Program-made: the position numbers and the translations under genes
NCBI RefSeq assembly: GCF_003369795.1
Contig: NZ_CP026730.1
Span: 1,612,001 to 1,676,000, forward strand
Direction of reading: 5' to 3'
Length of the DNA: 64,000 bases
Source: Streptomyces sp. CB09001
Lineage (GTDB): Bacteria > Actinomycetota > Actinomycetes > Streptomycetales > Streptomycetaceae
Notes under the pieces: generated by a model
What the model was told of the DNA's origin: nothing
The model's input: the letters and a program-made list of their open reading frames with translations, nothing else
Database searches by the model: none
Shown: one piece after another, positions 52,197 through 61,071 of the stretch
Layout: every line of letters starts with the position of its first letter
Position numbering within the stretch: position 1 is the stretch's first letter

Positions 52197-52226
52197 TTGA
52201 TCGATCATCGATCAGGGAGTTAGAGT
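52197..52226 (+). promoter_or_regulatory. aceE promoter
   Basis: TTGATC (52197-52202) and TAGAGT (52221-52226) with an 18-base spacer fit the vegetative consensus well. The leader would be about 100 nt. A 17-bp palindrome covers the -35 box. Confidence 0.65.
52198..52214. promoter_or_regulatory. 17-bp palindromic operator candidate at aceE
   Basis: TGATCGAT (52198-52205), central C, ATCGATCA (52207-52214): a perfect palindrome over the -35 region of the aceE promoter. Binding there would block RNA polymerase. The adjacent GntR/FCD protein is the likely ligand-controlled repressor. Confidence 0.6.
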
Positions 52227-52331
52227 CAGCTTTGGACTCCCACCGGAGCCCAGCCCTGTCCTGCCAAAGACCTAGGGCACCCCGAACCCTTGCCGATGAG
52301 GGAACCCCCTTCGACTGAGGAAGGCGGCGAC

Positions 52332-55031
52332 ATGACGACCGACCCGAAAGCCATCCAGCCGAGCGAGCTCGACCAGCTCCCGGACCGCGACCCCGAGGAG
52401 ACCGCCGAGTGGCAGGCCTCCCTGGACGCCGTCACCCAGGCGGCCGGGCCGCACCGTGCCGCGTACCTGATGCGCCGCACGCTGGAGCGCGCCGAGGACG
52501 CGGGCCTGGCGCTGCCGAAGCTGCTGGAGACCGACTACGTCAACTCCATCCCGACCGCCGACGAGCCCACCGTGGACGGCGACGAGGCGATGGAGCAGCG
52601 GATCACCGCCTGGAACCGCTGGAACGCGGCGGCGATGGTGACCCGCGGCAGCAAGTACGGCGTCGGCGGCCACATCGCCACCTTCGCCTCCGCCGCCTGG
52701 CTCTACGAGACCGGCTTCAACCACTTCTTCAAGGGCAAGGAGGGTGACGGCTCCGGCGACCAGCTCTACATCCAGGGCCACGCCTCCCCCGGCATCTACG
52801 CCCGCGCCTTCCTCGACGGCCGCCTGAACGAGGAGCAGCTGGACAACTTCCGCCGCGAGGCCGGCGGCAACGGCCTGCCGTCCTACCCGCACCCGCGCCG
52901 TCTGCCCTGGCTGTGGGAGTTCCCCACCGTCTCCATGGGCCTCGGCCCGATCTCCGCGATCTACCAGGCACGGTTCAACCGCTATCTGACCAGCCGCGGC
53001 ATCAAGGACCTGACCAACTCCCACGTGTGGGCGTTCCTCGGTGACGGCGAGATGGACGAGCCGGAGTCCACCACCGCGCTCACCCTCGCCTCCCGCGAGG
53101 GCCTGGACAACCTGACCTTCGTCATCAACTGCAACCTGCAGCGCCTCGACGGTCCGGTCCGCGCCAACTTCAAGATCGTGCAGGAGCTGGAGGCCCAGTT
53201 CCGCGGCGCCGGCTGGAACGTGATCAAGTCGCTGTGGGGCACGGCCTGGGACGAGCTGTTCCAGCTCGACACCACCGGCGCGCTCGTACGCCGCCTGCGC
53301 GAGGTACCGGACGCGCAGGTGCAGACGTACCAGACGCGCGACGCCGCCTACATCCGCGAGGACTTCTTCAACAAGGACCCGCAGCTCGCCGAGATGGCGA
53401 AGCTCCTGTCCGACGACAAGATCCTCGACTGCTTCCACTTCTCCCGCGGCGGTCACGAGTCCCGCAAGGTGTACGCCGCCTACCGTGCCGCGCTCGCCCA
53501 CAAGGGCGCGCCGACCGTGATCCTGGCCCAGACGGTCAAGGGCCACACCCTCGGCCGCGGCTTCGCGTCGAAGAACGCCAACCACCAGATGAAGAAGCTC
53601 TCGGTGGACGAGTTCAAGGACATGCGCGACCTGCTCGGCCTGCCGATCGCGGACAGCGCCTTCGTCGACGGCGTGGTCCCCTACGGCCACCCCGGCGCCG
53701 ACTCCCCCGAGGTGCGCTACCTCCAGGAGCGCCGCGTCGCCCTCGGCGGTCCCGCCCCGGCCCGCCGCGTGCACCCCCTCGCACCGCTGCCCGCGCCCGC
53801 CGACAAGGCCTTCGCGGCCTTCGACAAGGGCTCCGGCACGCAGAACGTGGCCACCACCATGGCGTTCGTCCGGCTGGTCAAGGACCTGGTCCGGGACAAG
53901 GAGACCGGCAAGCGCTGGGTGCCGATCGTCCCCGACGAGGCCCGCACCTTCGGCATGGAGAGCCTCTTCCCGTCCCTGGGCATCTACTCGCCCAAGGGCC
54001 AGACGTACGAGCCGGTCGACCGCGACCAGCTGATGTACTACAAGGAAGCCAAGAACGGCCAGATCCTCAACGAGGGCATCACCGAGGCCGGCTCGATGGC
54101 CGACTTCATCGCCGCGTCCACCGCGTACGCGACGCACGGCGAGGCGATGATCCCGTTCTACATCTTCTACTCGATGTTCGGCTGGCAGCGCACGGCCGAC
54201 CAGATGTGGCAGCTCGGCGACCAGCTCGGCCGCGGCTTCCTGGTCGGCGCCACCGCGGGCCGCACCACCCTCACCGGTGAGGGCCTCCAGCACGCGGACG
54301 GCCACTCCCCGGCCATCGCGGCGACCAACCCCGCGGCCCTCTCCTACGACCCGGCGTTCGCGTACGAGATCGCGACGATCGTCAAGGACGGTCTGCGCCG
54401 CATGTACGGCGAGGCGGCCCCGGGCGAGGACCCGAACGTCTTCTACTACCTGACGGTCTACAACGAGCCGATGCCGCAGCCGGCCAAGCCGTCCGGGGTG
54501 GACGAGGGCATCGTCAAGGGCCTCTACCGCTTCAACACGGCGGAGACGGCGGGCCTGGCCCCGGCGGCGAACGCCCCGCGCATCCAGCTCCTCGGCTCCG
54601 GCACGGCGATCCACTGGACGCTCAAGGCGCAGCGGCTGCTCGCCGAGGAGTGGGGTGTGGCCGCCGACGTGTGGTCCGCGACCTCCTGGACGGAGCTGCG
54701 CCGGGACGCCATGGACGCCGACGCGGCGCTGCTGCGCGGCGAGGACCGGGTGCCGTACGTCCGCCGGGCGCTCCAGGGCGCCGAGGGCCCGGTGCTCGCG
54801 GTCTCCGACTACATGCGCCAGGTACCGGACCAGATCGCGCAGTGGGTCGAGCAGGACTGGTCCTCGCTGGGCGCCGACGGCTTCGGCCTGTCGGACACGC
54901 GTGACGCCGCCCGCCGCCACTTCGGCGTGGACGCCGAGTCCATCGTGGTCGCGGCCCTGGCCCAGCTCGCCCGGCGCGGCGAGGTCAAGGCGACGGCCGT
55001 GAAGGAGGCGCGCGAGCGCTACGGCCTGTAG
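52332..55031 (+). CDS. aceE: Pyruvate dehydrogenase E1 component (homodimeric)
   Basis: 899 residues from ATG 52332 (GAAGG upstream; an in-frame earlier start at 52290 was not used). Thiamine-diphosphate enzyme of the AceE type: GHIATFASAAWLYETGFNHFF, YIQGHASPGIYARAFLDGR (substrate-site His), the ThDP motif FLGDGEMDEPESTTALTLA through NCNLQRLDGPVR, then PDEARTFGMESLFP and the middle-domain YYKEAKNGQILNEGITEAGS with the cofactor-activating Glu. It decarboxylates pyruvate and acylates the lipoyl groups of E2. Monocistronic, with its own promoter and a terminator. Confidence 0.97.
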   Translation: MTTDPKAIQPSELDQLPDRDPEETAEWQASLDAVTQAAGPHRAAYLMRRTLERAEDAGLALPKLLETDYVNSIPTADEPTVDGDEAMEQRITAWNRWNAAAMVTRGSKYGVGGHIATFASAAWLYETGFNHFFKGKEGDGSGDQLYIQGHASPGIYARAFLDGRLNEEQLDNFRREAGGNGLPSYPHPRRLPWLWEFPTVSMGLGPISAIYQARFNRYLTSRGIKDLTNSHVWAFLGDGEMDEPESTTALTLASREGLDNLTFVINCNLQRLDGPVRANFKIVQELEAQFRGAGWNVIKSLWGTAWDELFQLDTTGALVRRLREVPDAQVQTYQTRDAAYIREDFFNKDPQLAEMAKLLSDDKILDCFHFSRGGHESRKVYAAYRAALAHKGAPTVILAQTVKGHTLGRGFASKNANHQMKKLSVDEFKDMRDLLGLPIADSAFVDGVVPYGHPGADSPEVRYLQERRVALGGPAPARRVHPLAPLPAPADKAFAAFDKGSGTQNVATTMAFVRLVKDLVRDKETGKRWVPIVPDEARTFGMESLFPSLGIYSPKGQTYEPVDRDQLMYYKEAKNGQILNEGITEAGSMADFIAASTAYATHGEAMIPFYIFYSMFGWQRTADQMWQLGDQLGRGFLVGATAGRTTLTGEGLQHADGHSPAIAATNPAALSYDPAFAYEIATIVKDGLRRMYGEAAPGEDPNVFYYLTVYNEPMPQPAKPSGVDEGIVKGLYRFNTAETAGLAPAANAPRIQLLGSGTAIHWTLKAQRLLAEEWGVAADVWSATSWTELRRDAMDADAALLRGEDRVPYVRRALQGAEGPVLAVSDYMRQVPDQIAQWVEQDWSSLGADGFGLSDTRDAARRHFGVDAESIVVAALAQLARRGEVKATAVKEARERYGL

Positions 55032-55052
55032 AGGTCCCGAGTCACGACGAAC

Positions 55053-55082
55053 GGAAGGCCCCCGCCCCGGCGGGGGCCTTCC
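55053..55082 (+). terminator. Terminator of aceE
   Basis: GGAAGGCCCCCGCC (55053-55066) pairs with GGCGGGGGCCTTCC (55069-55082) over up to 14 bp, 22 bases beyond the stop. Confidence 0.9.
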
Positions 55083-55104
55083 GCGCCTCCTGCATCATGT
55101 GGGG

Positions 55105-56079
55105 ATGCGCGCTGCCCGCCTCATCAAGATGGTGCTGCTCCTCCAGTCCCGCCCGAGCATGACCGCCGCCGAGCTGGCCCGGGAGCTGGAGGTGTCGGAG
55201 CGGACCGTGACCAGGGACGCGCAGGCGCTGTCGGAGGCGGGCGTGCCGGTGTACGCGGAGCGGGGCCGGGCCGGGGGCTACCGCCTGGTCGGCGGCTACC
55301 GCACCCGGCTGACCGGGCTGGCCCGGGGCGAGGCGGAGGCGCTGTTCCTGTCCGGGGTCCCCGGGGCACTGCGCGAGATGGGCCTGGAGGACGCGGCCTC
55401 GGCGGCCCGCCTGAAGGTGTCGGCGGCCCTGCTCCCCTCCCTGCGGGACGCCTCCCGTACGGCGGCCCAGCGCTTCCACCTGGACGCGCCGAACTGGTTC
55501 CGCGAACCGGAGACCCCCGACCTGCTGCCCGCGGTGGCGGACGCGGTCTGGGACGACCGCGGCGTCGCCGCGCGCTACCGGCGCGGGACGGACGAGGTCG
55601 TCCGGGAGCTGGAGCCGTACGGGCTCGTGCTGAAGGCCGGGGTGTGGTACCTGTGCGCGCGGGTGGCGGGCGACGGGCCCTTCCGTGTGTACCGCATCGA
55701 CCGGTTCACGGCGGTGGAGGCGGGCGGGGCGCGTTTCGTCCGGGACGAGAGCTTCGACCTGCCCGCGTTCTGGGCCGAGCGGGCCGAGCAGTTCGCGCGG
55801 TCGATCCTGCGGGCCGAGGTCGTGGTGCGGCTGTCGGAGCGGGGGGTGCGGGGACTGCCCTACGCGGTCGACGCGCTGTCGGCGCGGGAGGCGCTGGGGG
55901 CCGCGGACGGGCCGGACGCGGACGGCTGGGTGACGGTGACGCTGCCGGTGGAGTCGGAGGAGGTCGCGCATGCGCAGCTCAGGGGGCTCGGGCCGGAGGT
56001 GGAGGTGCTGGCGCCGGCAGCGCTGCGGGAGCGCTTCGCGCGGGATGCGCGGCGGTTGGCGGGGTTGTACGGGGGGTGA
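55105..56079 (+). CDS. WYL-domain transcriptional regulator (YafY/PafC-like)
   Basis: 324 residues. N-terminal HTH_11 winged helix: RLIKMVLLLQSRPSMTAAELARELEVSERTVTRDAQAL. The WYL domain (about 140-225) has EPYGLVLKAGVWYLCARV and FRVYRIDRF, and a C-terminal WCX-like segment follows. WYL regulators sense oligonucleotides or other ligands. The ATG is close to the aceE terminator and lacks a ribosome site, so the message may be leaderless. No partner gene is adjacent on its strand. Confidence 0.88.
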   Translation: MRAARLIKMVLLLQSRPSMTAAELARELEVSERTVTRDAQALSEAGVPVYAERGRAGGYRLVGGYRTRLTGLARGEAEALFLSGVPGALREMGLEDAASAARLKVSAALLPSLRDASRTAAQRFHLDAPNWFREPETPDLLPAVADAVWDDRGVAARYRRGTDEVVRELEPYGLVLKAGVWYLCARVAGDGPFRVYRIDRFTAVEAGGARFVRDESFDLPAFWAERAEQFARSILRAEVVVRLSERGVRGLPYAVDALSAREALGAADGPDADGWVTVTLPVESEEVAHAQLRGLGPEVEVLAPAALRERFARDARRLAGLYGG

Positions 56080-56190
56080 GTGCGGGGTGCCGCGGACCGG
56101 CGTGGTCCGGTTGACCGGGGGTCGCGTGACCCGGCGTGGTTGTGGTGCCCGGGGTGGGTGCGGGCGCGAGGGGGCCCCACAGGCCGCCGC

Positions 56191-56230
56191 AGGCACCCGC
56201 AGGCACCCGCAGGCACCCGCAGGCACCCGC
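56191..56230. repeat. 10-bp tandem repeat, four copies
   Basis: Four perfect copies of AGGCACCCGC, preceded by one degenerate copy (AGGCCGCCGC, 56181-56190), in the gap between the WYL regulator and the DUF4240 gene. Confidence 0.9.
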
Positions 56231-56292
56231 ACATAACGATCCGCCGCACTCCACGTGCGCCGCCCCCGCCCAGGGCCGATGCTGGACCCGTG

Positions 56293-56814
56293 ATGGACGA
56301 GACGGAGTTCTGGGAGCTGATCGACGCCGCCCGGCAGCGCGCCGACGGCGATCCCGAGGACCAGGCCGACCTGCTCGTGGAGCGGCTGCTCGGCATGGAC
56401 CCGGACCTGGTGCTCGACTTCGCCCGCCACTTCGAGGCCCGTTACAACCGCGCCTGCACCTGGGACCTGTGGGGTGCCGCCTGGTTGCTGCTCGGCGGGG
56501 CGAGCGACGACGCCTTCGACTTCTTCCGTTGCTGGCTGATCGGCCAGGGCCGCGAGGTGTACGAGGGCGCGGTGCACGAGCCCGACTCGCTCGCCGAGCT
56601 GCTGGACGACTTCGACGAGGAGCTGGACGGCGACGGCGAGGAGCTTGGCTACGCGGCCGACGAGGCCTACGAGCAGCTCACCGGCACCGTCGCCCCGGAC
56701 CTGGGCATCGCGCCCGCGCCCCCCGAACCGCTGGGCGCACCGATCGACCTGGAGAACGACCGCGCCCTCGCCGAACGCCTGCCCCGCCTGTGGGCGAGGT
56801 TCGGACCCGGGTGA
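56293..56814 (+). CDS. DUF4240 protein
   Basis: 173 residues. MDETEFWELIDAARQRADGD at the start, DLVLDFARHFEARYNRACTWDLWGAAWLL in the middle and GREVYEGAVHEPDSLAEL are the DUF4240 pattern. Acidic, no membrane segment; some relatives occur near toxins or immunity proteins, but nothing here supports that. A GTG immediately before the ATG (56290) is an alternative start. Convergent with the PGRP amidase gene. Confidence 0.82.
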   Translation: MDETEFWELIDAARQRADGDPEDQADLLVERLLGMDPDLVLDFARHFEARYNRACTWDLWGAAWLLLGGASDDAFDFFRCWLIGQGREVYEGAVHEPDSLAELLDDFDEELDGDGEELGYAADEAYEQLTGTVAPDLGIAPAPPEPLGAPIDLENDRALAERLPRLWARFGPG

Positions 56815-56848
56815 GACGCGGACTGGGGCGCACCGCCCGCCGGGGCGG

Positions 56849-57670
56849 TCACGCCCTGCCCTGGAGGTGCGCCGCAGTGTCCCTGATGTCCGCGAGGCGG
56901 GCGGTGAGGGCCGCGCCCGGGCAGCTGGTCTGGTAGCCGTCGTCGTGGCCCGCGACGGCGGGCAGCCTGGCGGTGGCCCCTGCGGCGTAGCGGCTGAGGC
57001 CGTTGCTGGAGACCAGGGCGACCTTCGCACGCGGGTCGGTGCCGGTCTCGCCGAGCTTCCAGGCGGCAACGGCGGCGATGGCGTCGGTCAGCTCATCCGG
57101 CACGGGCACCCCGGCGGTGTAGGTGCCGAGGGCGGCGATCCCGGTGGTGCGGTGGTTGAAGCCCTGGGTGTGGGCGCCGGTGACGGGCCGGTCGATGCCG
57201 CCGGCGCGGCCCTCGTAGACGGTGCCGCAGCGGTCGACGACGAAGTTGTAACCGATGTCGTCCCAGTCCCGGGCGCCGGTCTGGCCCTGGTACACCCCGC
57301 GGAGGATGGCCGGCACGTCGGCGCAGTCGTAGCCGTTGGGCGTGTCCGTGTGGTGGACGAAGACGGCGACCACCTTGTCGTCGTAGCGGGGGGCGGGCTG
57401 GGCGCGGGCGGCGTCGCCCAGCCAGACCGACCGGGGCACGATGTCGGGCCGGGGCGCGGCGTACCGGTCGGTGGCGGCGGCCGGAACGGCATCCGCGTCG
57501 GCGTCGGCCGCCCGCTCCACACCGTCCGCGCACAGGAAGAGCGCGGCGACGGCGGCCAGCCCGGGCAGGGCGCCGAGCAGCGCCCGCGCGGCGGCCGGCA
57601 GACGCACGGCGCCGGATATGCGGGCGGGCCGGCGCTTCCGGGCCCGGCGCGGCCCTCCGAAGACTCGCAT
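56849..57670 (-). CDS. Secreted PGRP-type N-acetylmuramoyl-L-alanine amidase
   Basis: 273 residues from ATG 57670. Arg-rich cytoplasmic start, one membrane/signal helix (about 32-50), then the PGRP/amidase-2 domain (about 85-265). Zinc ligands are likely the first His of AVFVHHTDTP, the His of GHDDGYQTSCPG and that Cys; GAHTQGFNHRTTGIAALG and IGYNFVVDRCGTVYEGR are other signature stretches. It cuts the bond between muramic acid and the stem peptide. Divergent from the MarP-like protease gene with 213 bases between the starts. Confidence 0.9.
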   Translation of the reverse strand: MRVFGGPRRARKRRPARISGAVRLPAAARALLGALPGLAAVAALFLCADGVERAADADADAVPAAATDRYAAPRPDIVPRSVWLGDAARAQPAPRYDDKVVAVFVHHTDTPNGYDCADVPAILRGVYQGQTGARDWDDIGYNFVVDRCGTVYEGRAGGIDRPVTGAHTQGFNHRTTGIAALGTYTAGVPVPDELTDAIAAVAAWKLGETGTDPRAKVALVSSNGLSRYAAGATARLPAVAGHDDGYQTSCPGAALTARLADIRDTAAHLQGRA

Positions 57671-57883
57671 GGTCCCACTGTCCGGCGGATCCGCTCTGTC
57701 CGCGATGTGTGCTGTGCCACCCGGTGGAACCATCGTTCCGGTGCACGGCGTTTCACCGTTGACCGGCCCGCACACACTCGCTCGCACAGGTGGCCGTTTC
57801 CGGACAGTCGTGCGCACCAGGCTGATCACCGGCCCGGTACGGCACGTACTGAGGGTCCCGGGCCCGGCAGAAAGGCGGTTCGC

Positions 57884-59068
57884 GTGGACCTGCTCGACAT
57901 CGTGCTGGCGCTGGTCGTGCTGGCCTACGCGGCCTCCGGCTACCGGCGCGGCCTGGTGGCCGGCTGTGTGTCGCTGGCCGGCTTCGTGGGCGGCGCGGCG
58001 CTCGGCGTGTGGGTCCTGCCGTGGGTGATGGACCTGGTGGAGCGGGGCTCGACGGCGGCGACGGCGGTCGCGGTGGTCACGGTGCTGCTGCCGGCGATGG
58101 CGGGCCACGAACTGGCGGGACGCCTCGCGCTGCGGCTGCGCGGCGAGATGACCGCGGGCCCGCTCCGGGTGGCCGACGGGATCGGCGGCGCGGTGGCGAA
58201 CTCGGCGGCGGCGCTGATCGTGGCCTGGGTGGCGGCGAGCGTGCTCGCGGCCTCCTCGTCCTCGCTGCTCACCTCGGCGATCCGGGACTCGACGCTGCTG
58301 GGCGCGGTGCAGCGGGTGATGCCGGACACCACCCCGGCGTGGTTCTCCCGGGCGACGTCCGCACTGGCCGACGCGGGGTTCCCGCAGGTCTTCAACCCGT
58401 TCGAGAACGAGTCGGCCGCCGAGGTCGCCGAACCCTCCGGCGACAGCGTGACGGCGGCGGCCACCCGCGCGGCCAAACTCAGCACGGTGAAGGTGGAGGG
58501 CGTGACCGGCGTCCAGGGCCGGGAGGGCAGCGGCTTCGTGTACGCGCCGGAGCACGTGATGACCAACGCCCACGTGGTGGCCGGCATCGACGACCCGAGT
58601 GTGCGGGTGGGCGGGGTGGGCCCGGCGTACGAGGCGCGGGTGGTGCTGTTCGACCCGGACAAGGACGTGGCGGTGCTGTACGTCCCGGACCTGAGCGCGC
58701 CGGTGCTGCGGTTCGACGAGGAGGCCGCGCGCGGCGACGCCGCGGTGGTGGCGGGCTATCCGCAGAACGGCGACCTGGATCTGCGGGCGGCGACGGTGGC
58801 CAACCGGATCCGCGCCACCGGCCAGAACATCTACAACGACGAGAGCGTGACCCGGGAGATCTACTCGGTCCGTTCCACGGTCCGCCCCGGCAACTCGGGC
58901 GGCCCGCTGCTGACCACCGACGGCCGGGTGTACGGGGTGGTGTTCGCCCGTTCCACCTCCGACGCGGAGACCGGCTACGTGCTGACGGCGGCCGAGGTGG
59001 CCCCCGAGGCACGCGACGCGGCGGACGCCACGCGGGCGGTGGACACGGGCGAGCCGGTCACGTCGTGA
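57884..59068 (+). CDS. MarP-like membrane serine protease (CvpA domain plus trypsin)
   Basis: 394 residues from GTG 57884 (AAAGG upstream). Four membrane helices in residues 1-130 form a CvpA/colicin-V-production domain (DLLDIVLALVVLAYAASGYRRGLVAG). The periplasm-side trypsin fold has catalytic His in VMTNAHVVAGID, Asp in DPDKDVAVLYV and Ser in RPGNSGGPLLTTDG. It matches mycobacterial MarP (Rv3671c), which withstands acid stress by activating the peptidoglycan hydrolase RipA. Here it faces a secreted amidase gene, a possible substrate. Confidence 0.92.
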   Translation: MDLLDIVLALVVLAYAASGYRRGLVAGCVSLAGFVGGAALGVWVLPWVMDLVERGSTAATAVAVVTVLLPAMAGHELAGRLALRLRGEMTAGPLRVADGIGGAVANSAAALIVAWVAASVLAASSSSLLTSAIRDSTLLGAVQRVMPDTTPAWFSRATSALADAGFPQVFNPFENESAAEVAEPSGDSVTAAATRAAKLSTVKVEGVTGVQGREGSGFVYAPEHVMTNAHVVAGIDDPSVRVGGVGPAYEARVVLFDPDKDVAVLYVPDLSAPVLRFDEEAARGDAAVVAGYPQNGDLDLRAATVANRIRATGQNIYNDESVTREIYSVRSTVRPGNSGGPLLTTDGRVYGVVFARSTSDAETGYVLTAAEVAPEARDAADATRAVDTGEPVTS

Positions 59069-59091
59069 CCACGCTCACGCACTGAGCACCG

Positions 59092-59592
59092 TCACGCCGT
59101 GAGCGCGGTCAGCGTCTGTCCCATCAGCACGTCGTCGATGTACTGGCCGTCGAGGTGGAACTCCTCGGGCTGCACGCCCTCGACGACGAAGCCCTCCGAC
59201 TCGTAGAGGCCCCGGGCGGCCGTGTTGTGACCGAGGACCCGCAGGGTGATGCGGCGGAAGCCCTCGTGCCGGGCCTCCTCGACGGCGGCCCGGACCAGTG
59301 CCCGCCCCACGCCGTGGCCGCGGGCCGCGCCGGCGACGGCGAGGCCGCGGATCTGGCGGACGTGGGCGTTGGAGGCCAGCGGGGTGGGAAATCCGAGCCG
59401 GACATAGCCGACGACGGCGCCGTCGAGTTCGGCGACCAGGTGGGCGTCGGGCCCGCAGGTGTCACGGAAGAAGGGGTCGTCCGGTCCCGGCGGGGGCGAG
59501 ACGGCGTGCAGGTAGGACCAGGTCTCGAGGTCGATCCGGTGCAGCGGGTGCTCGTCCTCGGACCTGGCGCGGCGTATGTGCGGGGCTGGCAT
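59092..59592 (-). CDS. GNAT-family N-acetyltransferase
   Basis: 166 residues from ATG 59592. The acetyl-CoA site is RQIRGLAVAGAARGHGVGRALV, with ITLRVLGHNTAARGLYESEGF as the later GNAT motif. The N-terminal half has RIDLETWSYL and GYVRLGF strands. TACAGT ends seven bases before the ATG and no ribosome site is seen, so the message may be leaderless. The substrate is unknown. It is divergent from the SulA-like gene, beyond a repeat-rich stretch. Confidence 0.87.
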   Translation of the reverse strand: MPAPHIRRARSEDEHPLHRIDLETWSYLHAVSPPPGPDDPFFRDTCGPDAHLVAELDGAVVGYVRLGFPTPLASNAHVRQIRGLAVAGAARGHGVGRALVRAAVEEARHEGFRRITLRVLGHNTAARGLYESEGFVVEGVQPEEFHLDGQYIDDVLMGQTLTALTA

Positions 59593-59721
59593 GGCGATCA
59601 CTGTACGACGCGGTGCCGGGGACCGGTCCGGCGTTTTTCCGGGGCTACCCGGCAGGATGGGCCTGGCGGACGGGCACCGGGCCGGCGGCCACACGGATGA
59701 CGGACACATGGACGACGACAC

Positions 59722-59895
59722 ATGGGTGGCAGGCACATGGGTGGCAGGCACATGGAGCGTGGGCACATGGACGGCGGACACACGGACGGCGGACACATGG
59801 ACAACGGGCACACGAACGGCGGAGACATGAACGGCGGGCACACGAACGGCGGGCACATGAACGGACACAGGAACGGCGGACACACGAACGGCGGA
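59722..59895. repeat. 15-bp degenerate tandem repeat coding [MT][DN]GGH units
   Basis: Degenerate 15-base units around GGCGGACACATGAAC and GGCGGGCACACGAAC, encoding pentapeptides such as MDGGH, TDGGH, MNGGH and TNGGH. Related units lie upstream to about 59695 but shift frame, so the array probably expands and contracts. Confidence 0.85.
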
Positions 59896-60801
59896 CGCCC
59901 GGCCGGGGACCGTTCCCGCATCGCGGTGGCCGGAGCGTCCGGGCTGATCGGCGGCGCCCTGACGCGGTCCCTGACCGCGGACGGACACCGGGTGGTGCGC
60001 CTGGTCCGGCACGCGCCCGAGGGCCCGGACGAGGTCCGGTGGGACCCCGAGAACGGGCGGGTGGACGCCGCCGGGCTGGAAGGCTGCGACGCGGTGGTCA
60101 ATCTGGCCGGGGCCGGGGTGGGCGACCGCCGCTGGACCGACGCGTACAAGACCGTCATCCGCAGCAGCCGGGTGCACGGCACGACGGCGCTCGCGGAGGC
60201 CGTCGCCGCGCTGGAGCGGCCGCCGCGGGTCTTCGTGAACGGCAGTGCGATGGGCTACTACGGGGAGACCGGCGACCGGCCCGTGGACGAGAGCGCGCCG
60301 CCGGGCGAGGGGTTCCTGCCGGGCCTGTGCGTGGAGTGGGAGGCCGCGGCGGCCCCCGCGCAGAAGGCGGGCGTGCGGACGGTGTTCACGCGCACCGGCC
60401 TGGTCGTGGCGCGCCGGGGCGGCGCCTGGGGACGGCTCTTCCCGCTCTTCCGGGCGGGGCTCGGCGGGCGGCTGGGCGACGGGTCGCAGTACTGGTCCTT
60501 CGTCGCGCTGCACGACGAGGTGGCCGCGATCCGGCACCTTTTGGACCGTGACGACCTCTCCGGCCCCTTCAACCTGACCGCCCCGCAGCCCGTGACGAAC
60601 CGTGAGGTGACGGTGGCCATGGGCCGGGTGCTGCACCGCCCGGCGCCGTTCGCGGTGCCCGCGCCGGTCCTGCGCGCCGCGCTCGGCGAGATGGCGGGCG
60701 ACGTCCTCGGCAGCGCCCGGGTCCTCCCGGCCCGCCTCGTGGAGTCGGGCTTCCGCTTCGCGTTCCCGGAGATCGACGGGGCGATCCGCGCGGCGCTGTG
60801 A
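59722..60801 (+). CDS. SulA-like NAD(P)-dependent epimerase (TIGR01777) with His-rich repeat leader
   Basis: 359 residues as drawn. The conserved SDR fold starts at about residue 66 with SRIAVAGASGLIGGALT (Rossmann glycines); FVNGSAMGYYGETGD holds the Tyr region, and the C-terminal VLRAALGEMAGDVLGSARVLP ends the family. Before it are about 11 pentapeptide units of the form [MT][DN]GGH with ten His in 58 residues. No ribosome site is clear; ATG codons at 59722, 59737, 59752, 59767, 59797, 59827 and 59857 are all possible. The last is the latest plausible start, so at least part of the His/Gly stretch is translated. Substrate unknown; a homologue lies near dlaT in mycobacteria (Rv2216). Confidence 0.85.
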   Translation: MGGRHMGGRHMERGHMDGGHTDGGHMDNGHTNGGDMNGGHTNGGHMNGHRNGGHTNGGRPAGDRSRIAVAGASGLIGGALTRSLTADGHRVVRLVRHAPEGPDEVRWDPENGRVDAAGLEGCDAVVNLAGAGVGDRRWTDAYKTVIRSSRVHGTTALAEAVAALERPPRVFVNGSAMGYYGETGDRPVDESAPPGEGFLPGLCVEWEAAAAPAQKAGVRTVFTRTGLVVARRGGAWGRLFPLFRAGLGGRLGDGSQYWSFVALHDEVAAIRHLLDRDDLSGPFNLTAPQPVTNREVTVAMGRVLHRPAPFAVPAPVLRAALGEMAGDVLGSARVLPARLVESGFRFAFPEIDGAIRAAL

Positions 60802-60875
60802 TCCACGCGCCGCCGCCCGGACCGCGCAGTCCGGTTCTCGACCGCACGCCGACACATCCGAACGCACCCCGACGC

Positions 60876-60902
60876 GCACCGACCGCACCGACCGCACCGA
60901 CC
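60876..60902. repeat. 9-bp tandem repeat, three copies
   Basis: Three copies of GCACCGACC in the 270-base gap (60802-61071) between the epimerase and oxidase genes. The gap shows no other motif apart from GGAGGGG just before the oxidase start. Confidence 0.7.
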
Positions 60903-61071
60903 GCTCGATAGTCATATCGCGCCCACATGCGACCGCTGTGCGACCGTGTGCTGCCCCCGGGCGATTCCCGTTGACCGTTTCGCGCCCTAACCTCGTCTCG
61001 AACTCGGGTATTCCTCAAGCCTGTTGGGGGCATGACGTCTCCAGCGGCCGCGCAACCTCGAGGAGGGGCAC

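Noticed and set aside
52272-54920. Long minus-strand frame opposite aceE
   Set aside because: Mirror of aceE codon bias; no motif or ribosome site.
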